Notes: generated by a model from the letters alone, not told the origin. A DNA stretch of 64,000 nt from Aphelocoma coerulescens (GCF_041296385.1 NW_027183981.1:1073501-1137500), one strand, 5' to 3'; positions 46,401 to 57,765 are shown, counted from the first letter of the stretch. Made by a program: numbers and translations.

Positions 46401-47559
46401 CAACACGTGGTGGTTTGGATTTGGCGTGGAAAGGAATGGAGCAGCCGACCCGACCGATGGACTAAACTGAGCGGAGTTTTGTACCGAGGGCTGAACAGCA
46501 GCTGCACTGCTGGTGCTTGGAGGATGCTTCCAGAGATGGAGCGTTCTGAGGGACAGCTTTTCCGATGGTTTAAAAGAATGGAATCATCTCCTCTCTGAAT
46601 ACCCAGCAGGCTGCTGGAGCAGAAGGGAAGCGGCTGTCACGGCACTCAAGGAAAGGCCTGGAATGTGTGCTGGGTCTGGCTGCATCATCAGAAGAGCAGA
46701 CAGAGAGGAGGGAACTCAATGCTGAGCCCACGAGGAATCCTGAGCAGGTAAAATGGGCTTTCACTGCCTCTGCAAAGCCTCAGGCTCCTCTGGAACATGA
46801 TACGTTTGCCCAGGCAGCACTTTGGAGTCCTCTGCTTGCTTCCTTCCCTCTCCCCACTGTGGGCACACACTTGTGTTTTCTCTCTCCTGTGGCACCCCGT
46901 GGCCTTCACAAACACACCTTCACTCGGGTGTCCCCCTCCTTGCCCCAGTGTCCCCAGACACACACTTGACTCTCTTCCACAGCCCACAGCGAGTGCTTTA
47001 TGCCCCCAATATCCTCTGGTGCAATTAAGGGTCTCTGAAGAGACATCTCCTTGCCTTGACATCCAGAGGTCCTTTTGCTCCATGTGACCCTTTCTCCCAT
47101 CCAATGTGCAGGTGGAACATCAACAGAGGAGCCGGAAGGGATGTTGTAGGCGTCAGGAGAGGGAGAGTTTGCTCCCTGGGCGTGGGGCTTCCAAGGAGCT
47201 CAAGTAGAAGAATTCTTCAGTGCCTTGGGTAAGCAGCAGCCCTCCTGCTGGGGCACAGCCTGTGGGAAAGGGGTGAGTGCCCTGAGCTCTGTTCAGGGGC
47301 AGTCTGGGAGCCTCTTCCTTCCCCTTCCACAAGGACAAAGTGTTTGCCAGGGCTGGAGCTGGGGGTTGTGTCTGCCCGACAGCCGGTACCGTGGGGCTGC
47401 AGATGCTCCTGGAGTGTGGGCTTGTCTGAGCTGGGCCTGGTGCCTCTCCCAGGTGTGCCTGGCCCAAGACCAACAGCACCGGCAGGATGACATGGAGAGC
47501 TGTGCAGGGACCAGCCAGGAGCTGTCCTGTTCCTCAGCAACTGCCAGCCATTATTTTGT

Positions 47560-47565
47560 AATAAA
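47560..47565 (+). terminator. Poly(A) signal of the CEP250-like segment
   Basis: TGTAATAAAGAGC after the last recognisable exon, followed by a T-rich stretch. Confidence 0.6.
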
Positions 47566-47689
47566 GAGCTTTTTCAGGAAAAGATCAGATTCAATTTTTC
47601 ACTGGCACAATGAGGCTCTTGCGAGCTGTTGTGTGATTTCCCTGCTTGAGGCCAGAGCTGTCCCTGAGACAAGAAATGAGAATTTGAGG

Positions 47690-48060
47690 TGTTACTGAAG
47701 TGCTTCTGGTCTGAGATTTCCCGCTGGGATCCAGGAGAGAACAGGGGAAAACCTCGGCAGGAGACACCAGAGCCAGCCTTGGCCTCGGGGTGCAGCAGCA
47801 GCCCCGAACAGAACATGGCAGCAGTGGAAGCTGCTGGGAGAGGGAAGCAGTTGGGGCCTCCAAGCTGAAGGTGGTGGTGTGTGTCCCTGGAGAAGGGGAT
47901 ATCAGTGCACAGGTTACCTGGGTGCTGAGCTCCTGCAGTTCTGTGCTCTGAGTGGAGCTGCTCGGCTTGCTGAGGAGCAGAACGCAGCTGAGCGGCCTGT
48001 TTGATCTGGCACAGTATCCCTCCAGCTGCTGAGGGTACAGGAGCTCCAAGCCACCCACTC
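47690..48060 (-). pseudogene. Inverted CEP250-like fragment
   Basis: The reverse complement of this stretch matches 42265-42585: the exon part ending LQELSTQ, its GTAACC donor, the whole following intron ('gggacacacaccaccaccttcag') and the start of the next exon. The exon part is diverged and frameshifted relative to 42194-42353. It is a paralogous piece in the opposite orientation. Confidence 0.8.
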
Positions 48061-48345
48061 ATGGAACCAAGGGGCCACTGTGACACTATGGGGTCTTGTG
48101 GAAGAAAAGGGCCATAGTGACACAGCGGGGCCTCATGGAAACCATGGTCCATTGTCACACACTGGAGCTTTTGGAAACCAAGGAGACATGGAAACCACTG
48201 TGACATGATGGAAGATGATTGAACCAAGGGGCAAGGCTGCAGGGAGCCAAGGGTCCATCGTGACGCTAAGAAACCAGGGATTCCATTGTGGCATTATGGA
48301 ACCTCATGGAACCAAGGGGCCATTGTGACGGTCATGTGAAAAGGG
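48055..48345 (+). repeat. Degenerate minisatellite around CCAAGGGGCCATTGTGAC
   Basis: Eight or so imperfect units of 30-36 bp with the core ATGGAACCAAGGGGCCATTG/TGACACTATGG. No coding frame. Confidence 0.75.
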
Positions 48346-48349
48346 GAGG

Positions 48350-49470
48350 CTTCTTTGCCCCATAGTGTGGAGAGATTTGCTCAGCCCTTAGTGTTGAATT
48401 AGTCTGTCAGTGTCCCAGGAAGGCCAAGGCCCTTGTGCCCAACCAGTCTGTCAGTGTCCCCTTAGGGGGATCCTTCACTGAGCAGTCCTGCTGCTTTGGG
48501 GGATGTTTGACTGACTCGGTCAGGGAAACACCAACAGCACAAAGGAAACCCCTCAGCAGCTCTTCCCCTTTATCAGCGTGTGTTCCCTGCTGCCAGCGAC
48601 TGCCAGCGCCCGGGAAGGACTCACACTGACAGTTTATGGAATAACATCCTTTATTAATATAAAATCATGACAGGTTAAAGTTCGAGGATTGTCAGTGATA
48701 GTATCTGACTGTAAAAACATACTCAAAGGACTACAGAGACAAGCTCTAATCCCCAATAAAACAAGCAGTGTGTATAAAGTATGATTCTTACCCAACAGGC
48801 ATCCCTATAGGGAAGAAGACAGGTTCAGCCCCTCAACCGGTCCCAGCAGTTACTGAGGAGTCTTCCCTATCTTTTCTCCCATTCTTGACTTGCTTTGATA
48901 CTATTTCTTTGTGTTTAGGTGGAGCTTGAGTGACTTGAATCAGACATCCCTTTGTTACTGATGGGTGTAACATTCTCTCACTTCGTTTTTAAAGATGCAG
49001 TCAAAAAGAATGTAGAGCTCATGCCCACTGAGGGGTGGTTGTACCTTGCGGGTGGGGAACTTTGGGATAGGGTGTGCATTAATATTACTGTTCTAGGTTT
49101 TCATGAACCAAGTTCATCTGAGGAGAGAGATTTCAGCAGAGTTGCTGGCTCAGCATCAGGACATCTTCCCCTCTGTCCCTTGGCTGACAGATGCTCTGTG
49201 GTTTATCAGCTGCAAAGAACCATCGAGTTCCCTTCCCTGCAAGGATCCCCATAGAGCCCGGCCTCAGTGTCTCCACCCCGCTGCACCGTCCATTCCATCC
49301 CCCTTAGCAGGCGTGTGTGTGGGGGGGGAATCATTGTGGGATAGGTTTCAAGTCATGCCAAGCACATTCCATGCAGGGAGCAGCAATTGTGATTTACTGT
49401 CTAATTCCCATGCTGTTATAACTCCTATCAGGATGCCAAGAGAAGTGCTCAGTTCTCTCTAATTGTACCC
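48350..49470. other. Possible LTR-derived sequence, no gene
   Basis: 48620-48680 has a reverse poly(A) signal (TTTATTAATATAAAATC) in a layout seen in LTRs, and 49310-49330 has a G run. I cannot fix borders or family. No exon is seen. Confidence 0.3.
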
Positions 49471-49499
49471 CCAGTTACCTGTCCCCAGTGTCCCCAGTC

Positions 49500-51250
49500 C
49501 TTTTCCCACAGCATGTTTCATGGATGTGATATTTAGAGAGCGAGTGAGGAGCAGCAAAGCTCTGGGTGCAGCATTTAGTTAAGGAGCAGTGAAGTGCCAG
49601 GACAGAGCCCCTTTGGAACACTCTGTGTCTCTGAGCTCCTGCTGTCCCACAGCTCCGCAGGTGCCAAGAGCCCCCTGAGTGCCAGCACCGGGGCAGCGCT
49701 GCCGACGTAGAGCCGCTCCCAGCTCTGGACCCAGTGTGGACATGCTGGGAGGGCAAGAGGGAGCGGGGCAGAGGCACCACTGCGGCCAGAGAGGCTGCGC
49801 TGTCCAACCGAGACTGGAAACAGCACCTGGGAACTGCCACAGGAACGGCCTGGGAACCGCCCAGGAACAGCCTGGGAACCTGCGCAGGAACCCACCCTGG
49901 AAAACCAGCCCAGGAACATCCCTAGCACTGCCTGGGAACCACCCAGGAACCTGCCTGGGAACCCACCCCAGGAGCCGCCCTAAAACCGCCTGGGAACCCA
50001 CTCGGGAACCACCTGGGAACAGCCTGGGAACCCAACCCAGGAACAGCCCAGGAACCACATGGGAACGCATCCAGGGAACCACCTCGGGAACCCACCCCAT
50101 GAACCTCCCTAAAACCTCCTGGGAACCCTCTCTGGAATCTGCCCAGGAACCACCCAAAAAGCCACCCCAGGAACCTCCCTAAAACTGCCCAGGAACCACC
50201 CAGGGACCTACCTGGGAAATCCCCAGCAGGAACCACCTGGGAACCTACCCAGGAACCCATCCCAGGAGCTGCCCTAAAACTGCCCAGGAACCACCACAGA
50301 AGCCCCTCTGGGCCCCACCTCAGAAACTACCCAGGAACCCCCCTGGAAATGACCTGGGCACTGTTCGGGAACCACTCTAGGAATGGCATGGGAACCACCC
50401 AGAAACCCGGGGAACATGAAGAAACTCCACGCTTAGCAAATTTTCTAGTTACTATTTACTGTGCAAATGGAGTCCCTGGAACAGAAAGAGGCATCACAGC
50501 ACATCTCTGTCACACTGGAGTCACAGTGGCCGTGAGGGGGTTGAGAAAAGTGTGGGATCTACTCGAAGTAGCTCATGCAATGGGTGCTCATCTAAGATGT
50601 GCCTCTCTAAGCCTACCTATTTGTTTCACAACACTATGAAGGCCACAGAGGATTGGGAAAAAACTCCAGCAAGAAGTCCAGTCCAGTTCAGTTATTCTTG
50701 AGGAGCTTTTCCAGGGTCAGCACAGACTTTCTGTTCAGCACCATCATCCCGAGCACAGCAGTGCTGGAGGCGATGTTCAGAGAGGGGAAGGAAGGGGCTT
50801 TGGTTGTAAGAGGGTGTTCACCATCATGGTCCCAGAGCAGAGCAAGCAACCACCACGGAGAGGGGAATCTCCATTGCTGGGAGCTGCCAAATCTGGAAAG
50901 GGCAAACTCAGCGGAAGAAGTTCCATTTTCTTTGTCCTCTTTTCTCCATGAGCTCTTCTGATGGTGCGAGGCAGAGAAGAGCTGAGGTGCCAAACCCGCT
51001 GATTTCTGTCAGGCTTGAGCAAATCTCACCCATGTCATGTTGTTGGGGGCAGAGGCTGGGCTCTGCAGGGCACTGACAGGAACATCCTGGAGGCATGTGG
51101 GGGTTTCTGAACACAGGGCTCTGGGGCGTGCTGGAGGGCACCAGGGATGTCCCAAGGGGACAGGAGGGCAAAGGGGGCCTGGAGGTCCTTTGGGAGCACC
51201 AGTGTGCCCAGGACGGAGCTGTCCCCATGCCCCACAGGGACACCCAGAGC
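49500..51250 (-). repeat. Right arm of the inverted duplication
   Basis: Reverse complement of 26470-27480 with two expansions: the minisatellite at 49800-50410 and an unrelated 50446-50690 block. The outer 50758-51250 part is nearly identical to the left arm. Similarity ends abruptly at about 51250, where the left arm enters an MROH exon. Confidence 0.85.
49800..50410 (+). repeat. GGGAACCACCCAGGAAC minisatellite
   Basis: About 25 imperfect copies of units around 'gggaacccaccccaggaacc' and 'acctgggaaccacccaggaac', each 22-26 bp. The corresponding place in the left arm (27210-27310) has only about four. Confidence 0.9.
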
Positions 51251-51799
51251 CTTCCTACCCAGTGGTGGTCACTGGGCCCTGTTCCTGAGGGCAGGTTCCA
51301 TGTAAACATCACTGGGAGCTGTTGCTGGGGGCAGGTGCTGTGTCCCAGGGGAGCCCTTTGTGAAACCCCACTGCAGCCCCTGTGGTCAGTGTCCGGCAGG
51401 ACAGGGACAGGACAGGATGGGAGCATGGAGCTGGCGAGGAGCCTCCGCACACAAGCCTGTGACCTTCCCTGCTTCCTCAGCAGCCCCGTGGTGCTGAGGT
51501 ATTTCCCCAAAGATTCCCACTTCCCCCTTCCCCACTTCCAGCCTTTTTATTTCTCCCGCAGGATGGAGAAGAGATCCCTGAGCCAGCCCAGGGTGGCCTG
51601 CAAGGAGGACAGGGCTCCCCAGGAAAGCAGCTCCCCAGTCAGTCAGAGGAGGGAAAGGATCTAATGAGGATTCCCTCAATAAGAGCGAGCAAAGAGGGAA
51701 GAGCCCAGAGCCCAATCCCTGCCCTGTGGTGGGGCACGGGACAGGTGGTGTATAGAAGCCCCCCTCCCTCCCTGGTGGCGCTCTCGGGGGACCCAAGTC
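51251..51799. other. No gene recognised
   Basis: Unique-looking sequence between the inverted arm and R2 copy 1. Short frames only. Confidence 0.4.
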
Positions 51800-53778
51800 C
51801 TTGTGATGGAGAGTGCAGCCCACAAGGTGGATAACAGCACTTTCCGGGCCCTCATTACAGAAAAAGAAATTGCTAAAAACATCAGGGAAACGACTAAAAA
51901 TTCTGCTCCAGGGCCAGATGGAATTACATTGGGGGATCTTTCTAAAATGGACCCCAAATACTCCTGGATGATGGAAATCTTCAAACTCTGGATTGTATCA
52001 GTAACTATCCCAGATGTGGGGAGGGAATGCCAAACAGTTTTAATACCAAAATCTAACAAACCGGACCACCTGAGAGATATTAATAATTGGAGACCTAGCA
52101 CCATTTGCTCCATAGTTCTCAGACTGTTTTCCAGAATTATAACAGCAAGGCTGACCAAGGCATGCCCCATTCATCTGAGACAAAGAGGTTTCTTAAGAGC
52201 AGCAGGATGTTCCGAAAACTTGAAACTACTACAGCTATTAATAAGAAACCCAAAAAAAGAGCTCAGAGAATTAGCAATAGTATTTGTGGACATTGCCTTT
52301 GACACTGTGAGTCACCACCATATATTAATGGGTCTGAAACAGAAAGAGGTGGATCCACACGTTATACACCTCATGAAGAACACGTACAAGAACATCGATA
52401 CATGCATTACCACCAAGAACGAGAAGTCAGCTCCCAGTAAGATTCTAAAAGGTGCCAAGCAAGGTGATCCAATGTCATCTTTGTTATTTAATGTTGCGCT
52501 AGACCCTCTGCTCTGTGAACTTGAAGCTGAAGTTAAAGGATACCAACCGGGCAGAAAGAGCATTACAGCGATGGCCTTTGCAGACGACCTAGTATGGTTA
52601 AGTGACTCCTGGGAGGGCGTGACTAAGAACATCGTATTCTAGAGACCTTCTGTGATCTAACTGGTCTCAGAACACAGGGAGAAAAGTGCCATGGCTTTTA
52701 CATCAAGCCAACAAAATGCTCCTACACCATCAATGACTGCCCAGCATGGACTGTTAATGACACTCCCCTCAATAGGATTGACCCAGGAAGTTCAGAGAAA
52801 AATTTGGGCTTGCAGAGCAATCCCTGGACTTCCGTAACTAACTCAGGACTATCCACAAAATTGGAGGAATGTTTACACCACTTAGATAAAGCTCCATTAA
52901 AACCTGTTCAGAAAATGGACATTCCAAACAGACACCATCCCTACACTAATATACTTGGCAGACCACACGGATGCAAAGCAGGGTTCCTTGAATCCTCTGA
53001 CCTACAAATTCAATTGACTGTCAAGGAATGGCTACACTTAACACCGTGCACACGTGATGCCGTCCTGTACTCCAGCATGAAGGATGGAGGTTTGGGTATC
53101 ACCAAATTGATGGGCCTCAATCTAAGTATACAGGCCCGAAGATTACGTCGACTTGCCCAATTGTTGGATGATGCCTTAAGATCGTTCCTGAAAGAAGAAT
53201 GCTCCGATCAAATCTACAGGAAATTACGGATAACAGCTGGAGGAGATAAAGAAAAGATCCTGTCCATATGGGAGCCTAAACCTAAGACAGAACTGCTGGA
53301 TGGTGCAGGTGATGACACAACATCAGAATGGGAAGTAGCTACTCTGAAAGCTCAGTATCTGTGACCATGTAACCAGAGGAAAGAGGAATTTACTAAAGGG
53401 AAACAGCTGGTATCCCAGGGCCCTAGTATTACAAACTTTGAGGAGGATAACATCAGCAATTTCTGGATCTTTAGATACAGAGGCATACCTCACAGAAAAG
53501 TAATAACAGCATTGCAGCTGAGAGCCAATGTCTACACCACAAGAGAGTTCCTTCCTGGCAAGAGGAAGACAAGATCAGTGCGTCAAAAGCTGCAGGCACT
53601 GCAAGGCTGAAAATGAAACGTGCTCCCACATCATCGGAAACTGTGCAGTAACACAAAATGGCAGAATTAAAAGACACAACTACATCTGTGACTAAATTTA
53701 CTGATTTGGACCATGGTGGATGGGCCACCTATACTTAAACCAGAAAAGGAACATATTTGAAAAGATATGCTCAGTAAT
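51800..53778 (+). mobile_element. R2 retrotransposon copy 1, 5' truncated
   Basis: R2 non-LTR retrotransposon that normally inserts into one site of the 28S rRNA gene. The open frame 51803-52642 covers the reverse transcriptase, with palm motif AFADDL near 52575-52590. A second frame (52804-53364) covers the thumb/linker, and a Cys/His cluster lies at about 53590-53640. The N-terminal zinc fingers are missing (5' truncation at about 51.8 kb). The catalytic part of the endonuclease is deleted near 53690, where the sequence jumps to the 3' UTR. The 3' end abuts 28S sequence at 53779. Several frame breaks make it inactive. Confidence 0.9.
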
Positions 53779-54138
53779 TAGCCTAATGCATCATCATCTA
53801 ATTAATGATGCGCATGAATGGAACTGTCCCTACATACAATCCAGCAAAACCACAGCCAAGGGAACGGGCTTGGTGGAATCAGAATCAGAAAGAAGACCCT
53901 GTTGAGCCTGACTCTAGTCTGGTGCTCTGAAAAGACATGAGAGGTGTAGAGTAAGTGGGAGACTGGGCGCACGCTCGGCGGTTCAGGGTGACCCACCTGC
54001 CAGTGTCCCAGGCGTCAGTGAAGTACCACTGCTCTGACAGCTTTTTCACTGACCCAGTGAGGCGGGGAGGGGAAGCGAGCCCCGAGGGGGGCTCTTGCTT
54101 CTGGTACCAAGCAGAGGGAGTAACTATGACTCTCCTAA
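53779..54138 (+). rRNA. 28S rRNA fragment, decayed, between two R2 copies
   Basis: 53779-54105 follows the 28S rRNA downstream of the R2 site: TAGCCTAATGC, 'gatgcgcatgaatgg', 'ccacagccaagggaacgggcttgg', 'agacatgagaggtgtag' and 'tttttcactgacccagtgaggcgg'. It then switches at CCAAGC to 'gggagtaactatgactctc' (54116-54134), which is the 28S sequence immediately upstream of the R2 site, and R2 copy 2 begins. Many substitutions (often C to T) and indels show it is not a working rRNA gene. Confidence 0.93.
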
Positions 54139-57100
54139 AATGAGGGCACAGTTACTAACTGGGCTTAGCTGCAGAAGCTGCATCTCCACGTGGCCCCGCT
54201 GGATAGCCTCTGCGCTAACAGAGTCAGCTTCTGCCCCAGTGTGAGAGAGGGTGTAGTTGCTACCCCTCCCCATCGCTTGGACTCCACCCAGTGGGAGTTT
54301 CATCATCTTGCTGAAACAAATTGTTTGGCACAGGTATCCTGCTGTTACCCAGAGCCTTGTCCATGGACCTAAGTTGGATACAGTTGGCAGCATGGGCGAG
54401 GGCCAGCTGCTGACTTTGACTGCCCTCACTTGGAGTGTCACTTACTGTTTGCCCGATTTGTGCAATGGTGCAGTCAATGACTTTGTGGTACGTATCAACA
54501 GCCACTCAAACTGACCCTTTACATCTGAGGGTCAGATTGGCCAATGCTGTTCCACCTTTACTCTCTGTGTTGGGAGTTGAGGGGCTCAATCTGGTGTGTT
54601 TGGAGTTTGTAAACTCCTCGATTATGACATTGGAATCCGTCTGGGAAATGTTTGGGAGGGCTTGGCTGAGTTCCCAGAGCCATATGAGACCTTACCATCT
54701 TGGCCTGCTCAGGATGATGACATTGAGTGTGGTCAAGGAGAGCCAAAAACACCTGAGGCTCTCCCCGGGACCAGCGAAGGGAGGGCACAGGCTGCAACTC
54801 CTGTGGTGTCCATCCCTGACAAAAATCCATCTTGCCCACACTGTTTTACCCAATTCAATCGGATGCTGGGACTGACTGAACATCTAAAGAGGACCCATGG
54901 GCAAAGAAAGATCTTTTTTAAGTGCTCCCAATGTGGTAAACAAAATCTTAAGTACCACAGCATCGCCTGTCACATCCCACGATATAAAGGGAATGTAGGT
55001 GTGGTTCCAAGGGGTGACTGGGTTTGTGAGGTATGCCAAAGAGGGTTCTCAACCAAGATAGGCCTGGGCCAGCACAAGAGGTTGGCGCATCCTCTTGTGA
55101 GAAATTTGGAACGGATTGTTGCCTCCCATCCTAAAGAGACGTCAGCAAGAGGAGCCCACAAGAAGCTGCGGACTGAGGAGGAAGAGGGTCTTCTGAGTCC
55201 ATTGGTGGTGAAGTATGGCAGTAACAAAAACATCAATAAATTAATTGCGGAGCATATTCCATCTAAGACATCGAAACAGATAAGTGATAAGAGACACCTT
55301 CTCGTCAAATGTCCCTCTAATGTGGTTCCATCAGAAATAGAGGGCGATCCTAATGTGGGGAGAGAAGAGCCTCCCCAGTCTGTTGACTTGCCAAAGAAAG
55401 GACAATTGAAGCTTCACTACTGTGATACCATCAGAAAATGGTTATCAGCAGGCAGATTCGCTAATTGTGAGGGAGCCTTTGAGAGAATTTTGGATGGGCG
55501 AGATCCGCAAGGAGTGGCCAACAATGTTTTTGAAGAGTGCCTGAGTATGCTTTGCCAGGTTACAAAGGCAGCCAGGGACCCAAAGTCACGAAGATCCCAT
55601 GGTCAGAGAGCATCCAAAACGACAACTAATTGGATGCAAAAGAGAGCTAGAAAGAGGGGAAAATATCTTCAATTTCAGAAACTGTTCTGTCTGCATAGAG
55701 GGAGACTGGCACGAGTATTTTGGGTAACACTGAAGCCCTGAAATACCATCTGGTGTTGTCCATTCCGCTTTTAAATCTAGATGAGAAACACCAGTTAATT
55801 TTAGGGGCCTCAAGTCCTTTCTGCCACATAAAGAAGCAGATAACACTGTTTTTCAGGCCCTAATTATGGAGAAAGAAGTAGAAAAGTATGTTAAAGAGAT
55901 GAGTAAGACCTCTGCTCTCAGGCCAGATGGGATTGCGTTGGGTCACCTTGTCAAAGTGTGTTGATGGAGATCTTCAACCTGTGGCTTGTGAGTGGAACTA
56001 TCCCCAATGTACTCAGGGACTGACGCACAGTCTTTATTCCGAAGTCTACTGATCCGGATAGACTCAGTGACATCAATAGCTGGAGATCTATCACCATTGC
56101 TTCCACGGTGCTTAGGTTATTCTCCAGAATTCTAACGGCAGGATTGACCCAGGCATGTCCCATTAACTCCAGAGAGAGGGGATTTATTTGTGCTGCAGAA
56201 TGTTCCAAGAATTTGAAGCTGTTACAACTCATGATTAAACACGCAAAAAGGGAGCACTGAGAGCTTGGTGTTGTATTCATGGACATCGCCAAAGCCTTTG
56301 ACACCATATGTCATCTGCATATTATTAGGGGTCTGGTTCAGAGAGGGGTTGATCCCCATGTGGTACATCTGGCTGGTGAAATGAACAAGAACATCACTAC
56401 ATACATAGACACCAAAAAAGAAAAGATGGACCCTATTAAGAGCCTTACTGATGTCAAACAGGGCGATCCAATGTCACCGTTGCTATTCAACCTAGTGCTT
56501 GATCCCCTACTATGTAAATTGAAATATGCTGGTGAAGGTTTCCATCAAGGAGCATTGAAAATTACTGCCATGGCCTTTACTGATGATTTAGTGCTGCTGA
56601 GTGACTCTTGGGGATGGTACCTGAGTGAATGTTTAGATCCTGGAGAATTTTTGTGAACCTACTGGTCTCAAAATACAGGGAGAAGTGTCATGGCTTTCCT
56701 AAAGTTCGCTACCTGAGACCTTGCAATTGGCGGGAATGTGAGTTTAACAAGTGGAAACAACTGGTTGCCCAAGGCCACAGTATTGAGAACTTTGAGAATG
56801 ACAACGTTGGTAATGGATGGTTAACACGGTATAGAGGCATACCTCACAGGAAGTTGATAACTGCGTTGCAATTGAGGGCTAATGTCTACTCCCCAAAAGA
56901 GCTCCTGGCCAGGGGTAGGCATGATGACTGTGTTAGATCTTGCAGGCATTGCGGTGCTGATTGTAAGACATCCACCCATATAATCGGGAACTGTGCAGTT
57001 TCTCAGGAGGCCAGGATTAAGAGACACAACTCCATCTGTGAGACCCTTAGCTGTGAAACTAAGAGAGAGAATTGACTGTGTTCCAGGAACCGCATATAAG

Positions 57101-57650
57101 GGACAATGACAATGAACTGTAGAAACCTGATTTGATCTTCGTTAAAGAGGGAAAGGCATTCATGGTTGATGTGACGGTTAGATATGAGCACTGTAACTTG
57201 TCACTGAAGGATGCTGCTGTTGAGAAGGCTAAGAAACACCAGTGCCTACTCAAACAGATTTGAGACTTTACCAATGCAGCAGACATTGTCATGGGCTTTC
57301 CCATAGGAGCACGGCGGAAGTGGCACAATAAAAATTCTGAGTTGCTACTGGCCCTAGGTCTCTCTAAGATGAGGCAAGAGAAGACTGACCGGGCCCTAGC
57401 ATCCAGAGCACTCCTCTCCTCTGCTGATATTGTACATATGTTTGCAAGCAAAGCTTGTTCAATTGTACCCATTGAATAAAATGCATCTTGGCTGTTTGAC
57501 ATCACTTGGACAGTGGGTTGGGCATGTGGGAAGGGTCTGTTCTTTCGCTCATACTGTGTCACCCACTGCCCATATTTGGATCTAAATTTTCTGATGTTGG
57601 ACTAGGTAAACGGGCCACCTTTATTTCACCTGGAAAAGAAACATATAATT
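54139..57650 (+). mobile_element. R2 retrotransposon copy 2, near full length, decayed
   Basis: About 3.5 kb in R2 order. A 5' UTR is followed by an N-terminal frame (ATG replaced near 54500), then the frame 54596-55741. That frame holds three zinc fingers (CPHC...H, CSQC...H/C-type, CEVC...H, about 54830-55090), the A-clade R2 arrangement, and a Myb-like region at about 55150-55300. The reverse transcriptase (about 55860-56620) has its catalytic motif altered to FTDD near 56575. The CCHC cluster lies at about 56940-56995. The restriction-enzyme-like endonuclease has PD at 57126-57131 and D at 57168-57170. The 3' UTR runs to about 57650. Frameshifts near 54615, 55740, 56230 and 56640 and several stops disable it. 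Confidence 0.92.
54142..54240 (+). ncRNA. HDV-like ribozyme candidate, R2 copy 2 (degraded)
   Basis: Same position and general layout as in copy 3, starting GAGGGC at 54142 right at the 28S junction. The P1 partner strand is weakened (CCCCGC) and P2 is poor, so it has probably lost activity. R2 elements are known to carry a self-cleaving ribozyme of the HDV type at their 5' end. Confidence 0.45.
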
Positions 57651-57666
57651 TTATATGTGTATTAAG

Positions 57667-57765
57667 ATGAGGGCATGGTGACTAACTAGGCTCAGCTGCA
57701 GAAGCTGCACCTCCTCGTGGCCCCTCTGGATACCCTTTGTGGTAACTAAGTTGGCTTCCGCCTGA
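57667..57765 (+). ncRNA. HDV-like self-cleaving ribozyme candidate, R2 copy 3
   Basis: A double-pseudoknot fold can be drawn by hand. P1 pairs GAGGGC (57669-57674) with the GCCCCUC strand (57720-57726, one bulge). P2 pairs CUAACU (57682-57687) with AGUUGG (57749-57754). P3 pairs CAC (57708-57710) with GUG (57717-57719), closing a CUCCUC loop. P4 pairs UACC (57731-57734) with GGUA (57741-57744). The P4-P2 joiner ACUAAG supplies a candidate catalytic C at 57746. This matches the HDV family order, and R2 elements of other animals have such a ribozyme here. The stems are a hand fold. Confidence 0.55.

Larger units (their letters stand above)
40336..47565 (+). pseudogene. CEP250-like: CEP250 (C-Nap1)-like, central coiled-coil segment
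   Basis: + strand exons of a centrosomal linker protein: 40336-40416 (tentative), 41066-41176, 41628-41734, 42194-42353, a short one from 42561, 42942-43254, 43763-43890, 44154-44274, 44868-45019, 45501-46097, then weaker ones at about 46605-46747, 47112-47210 and 47453 to the poly(A) signal at 47560. Phases agree across the chain 41066-41734-42353 and 42942-46097. The order of motifs follows CEP250: LEREKAR/LTLEEKE, LRLRLRSSENRAEALAA, the VAAALLDLWQHL segment, then Leu/Glu/Lys heptads ending near LSEREREIKLYQEQM. CEP250 tethers mother and daughter centrioles together with rootletin. Only the middle of the 2,400-residue protein is represented and no start is seen. One TGA at 45966-45968 interrupts an otherwise open exon. 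Confidence 0.85.

Noticed and set aside
40336..47565. Rootletin (CROCC) as the identity of the coiled-coil segment
   Set aside because: The succession of segments (LEREKA/LTL, LRLRLRS, the ALxxLxxDLW block) follows CEP250 better than CROCC.
53779..54138. Functional rRNA gene
   Set aside because: Only about 350 bases, rearranged order and many substitutions at positions that are invariant in 28S.
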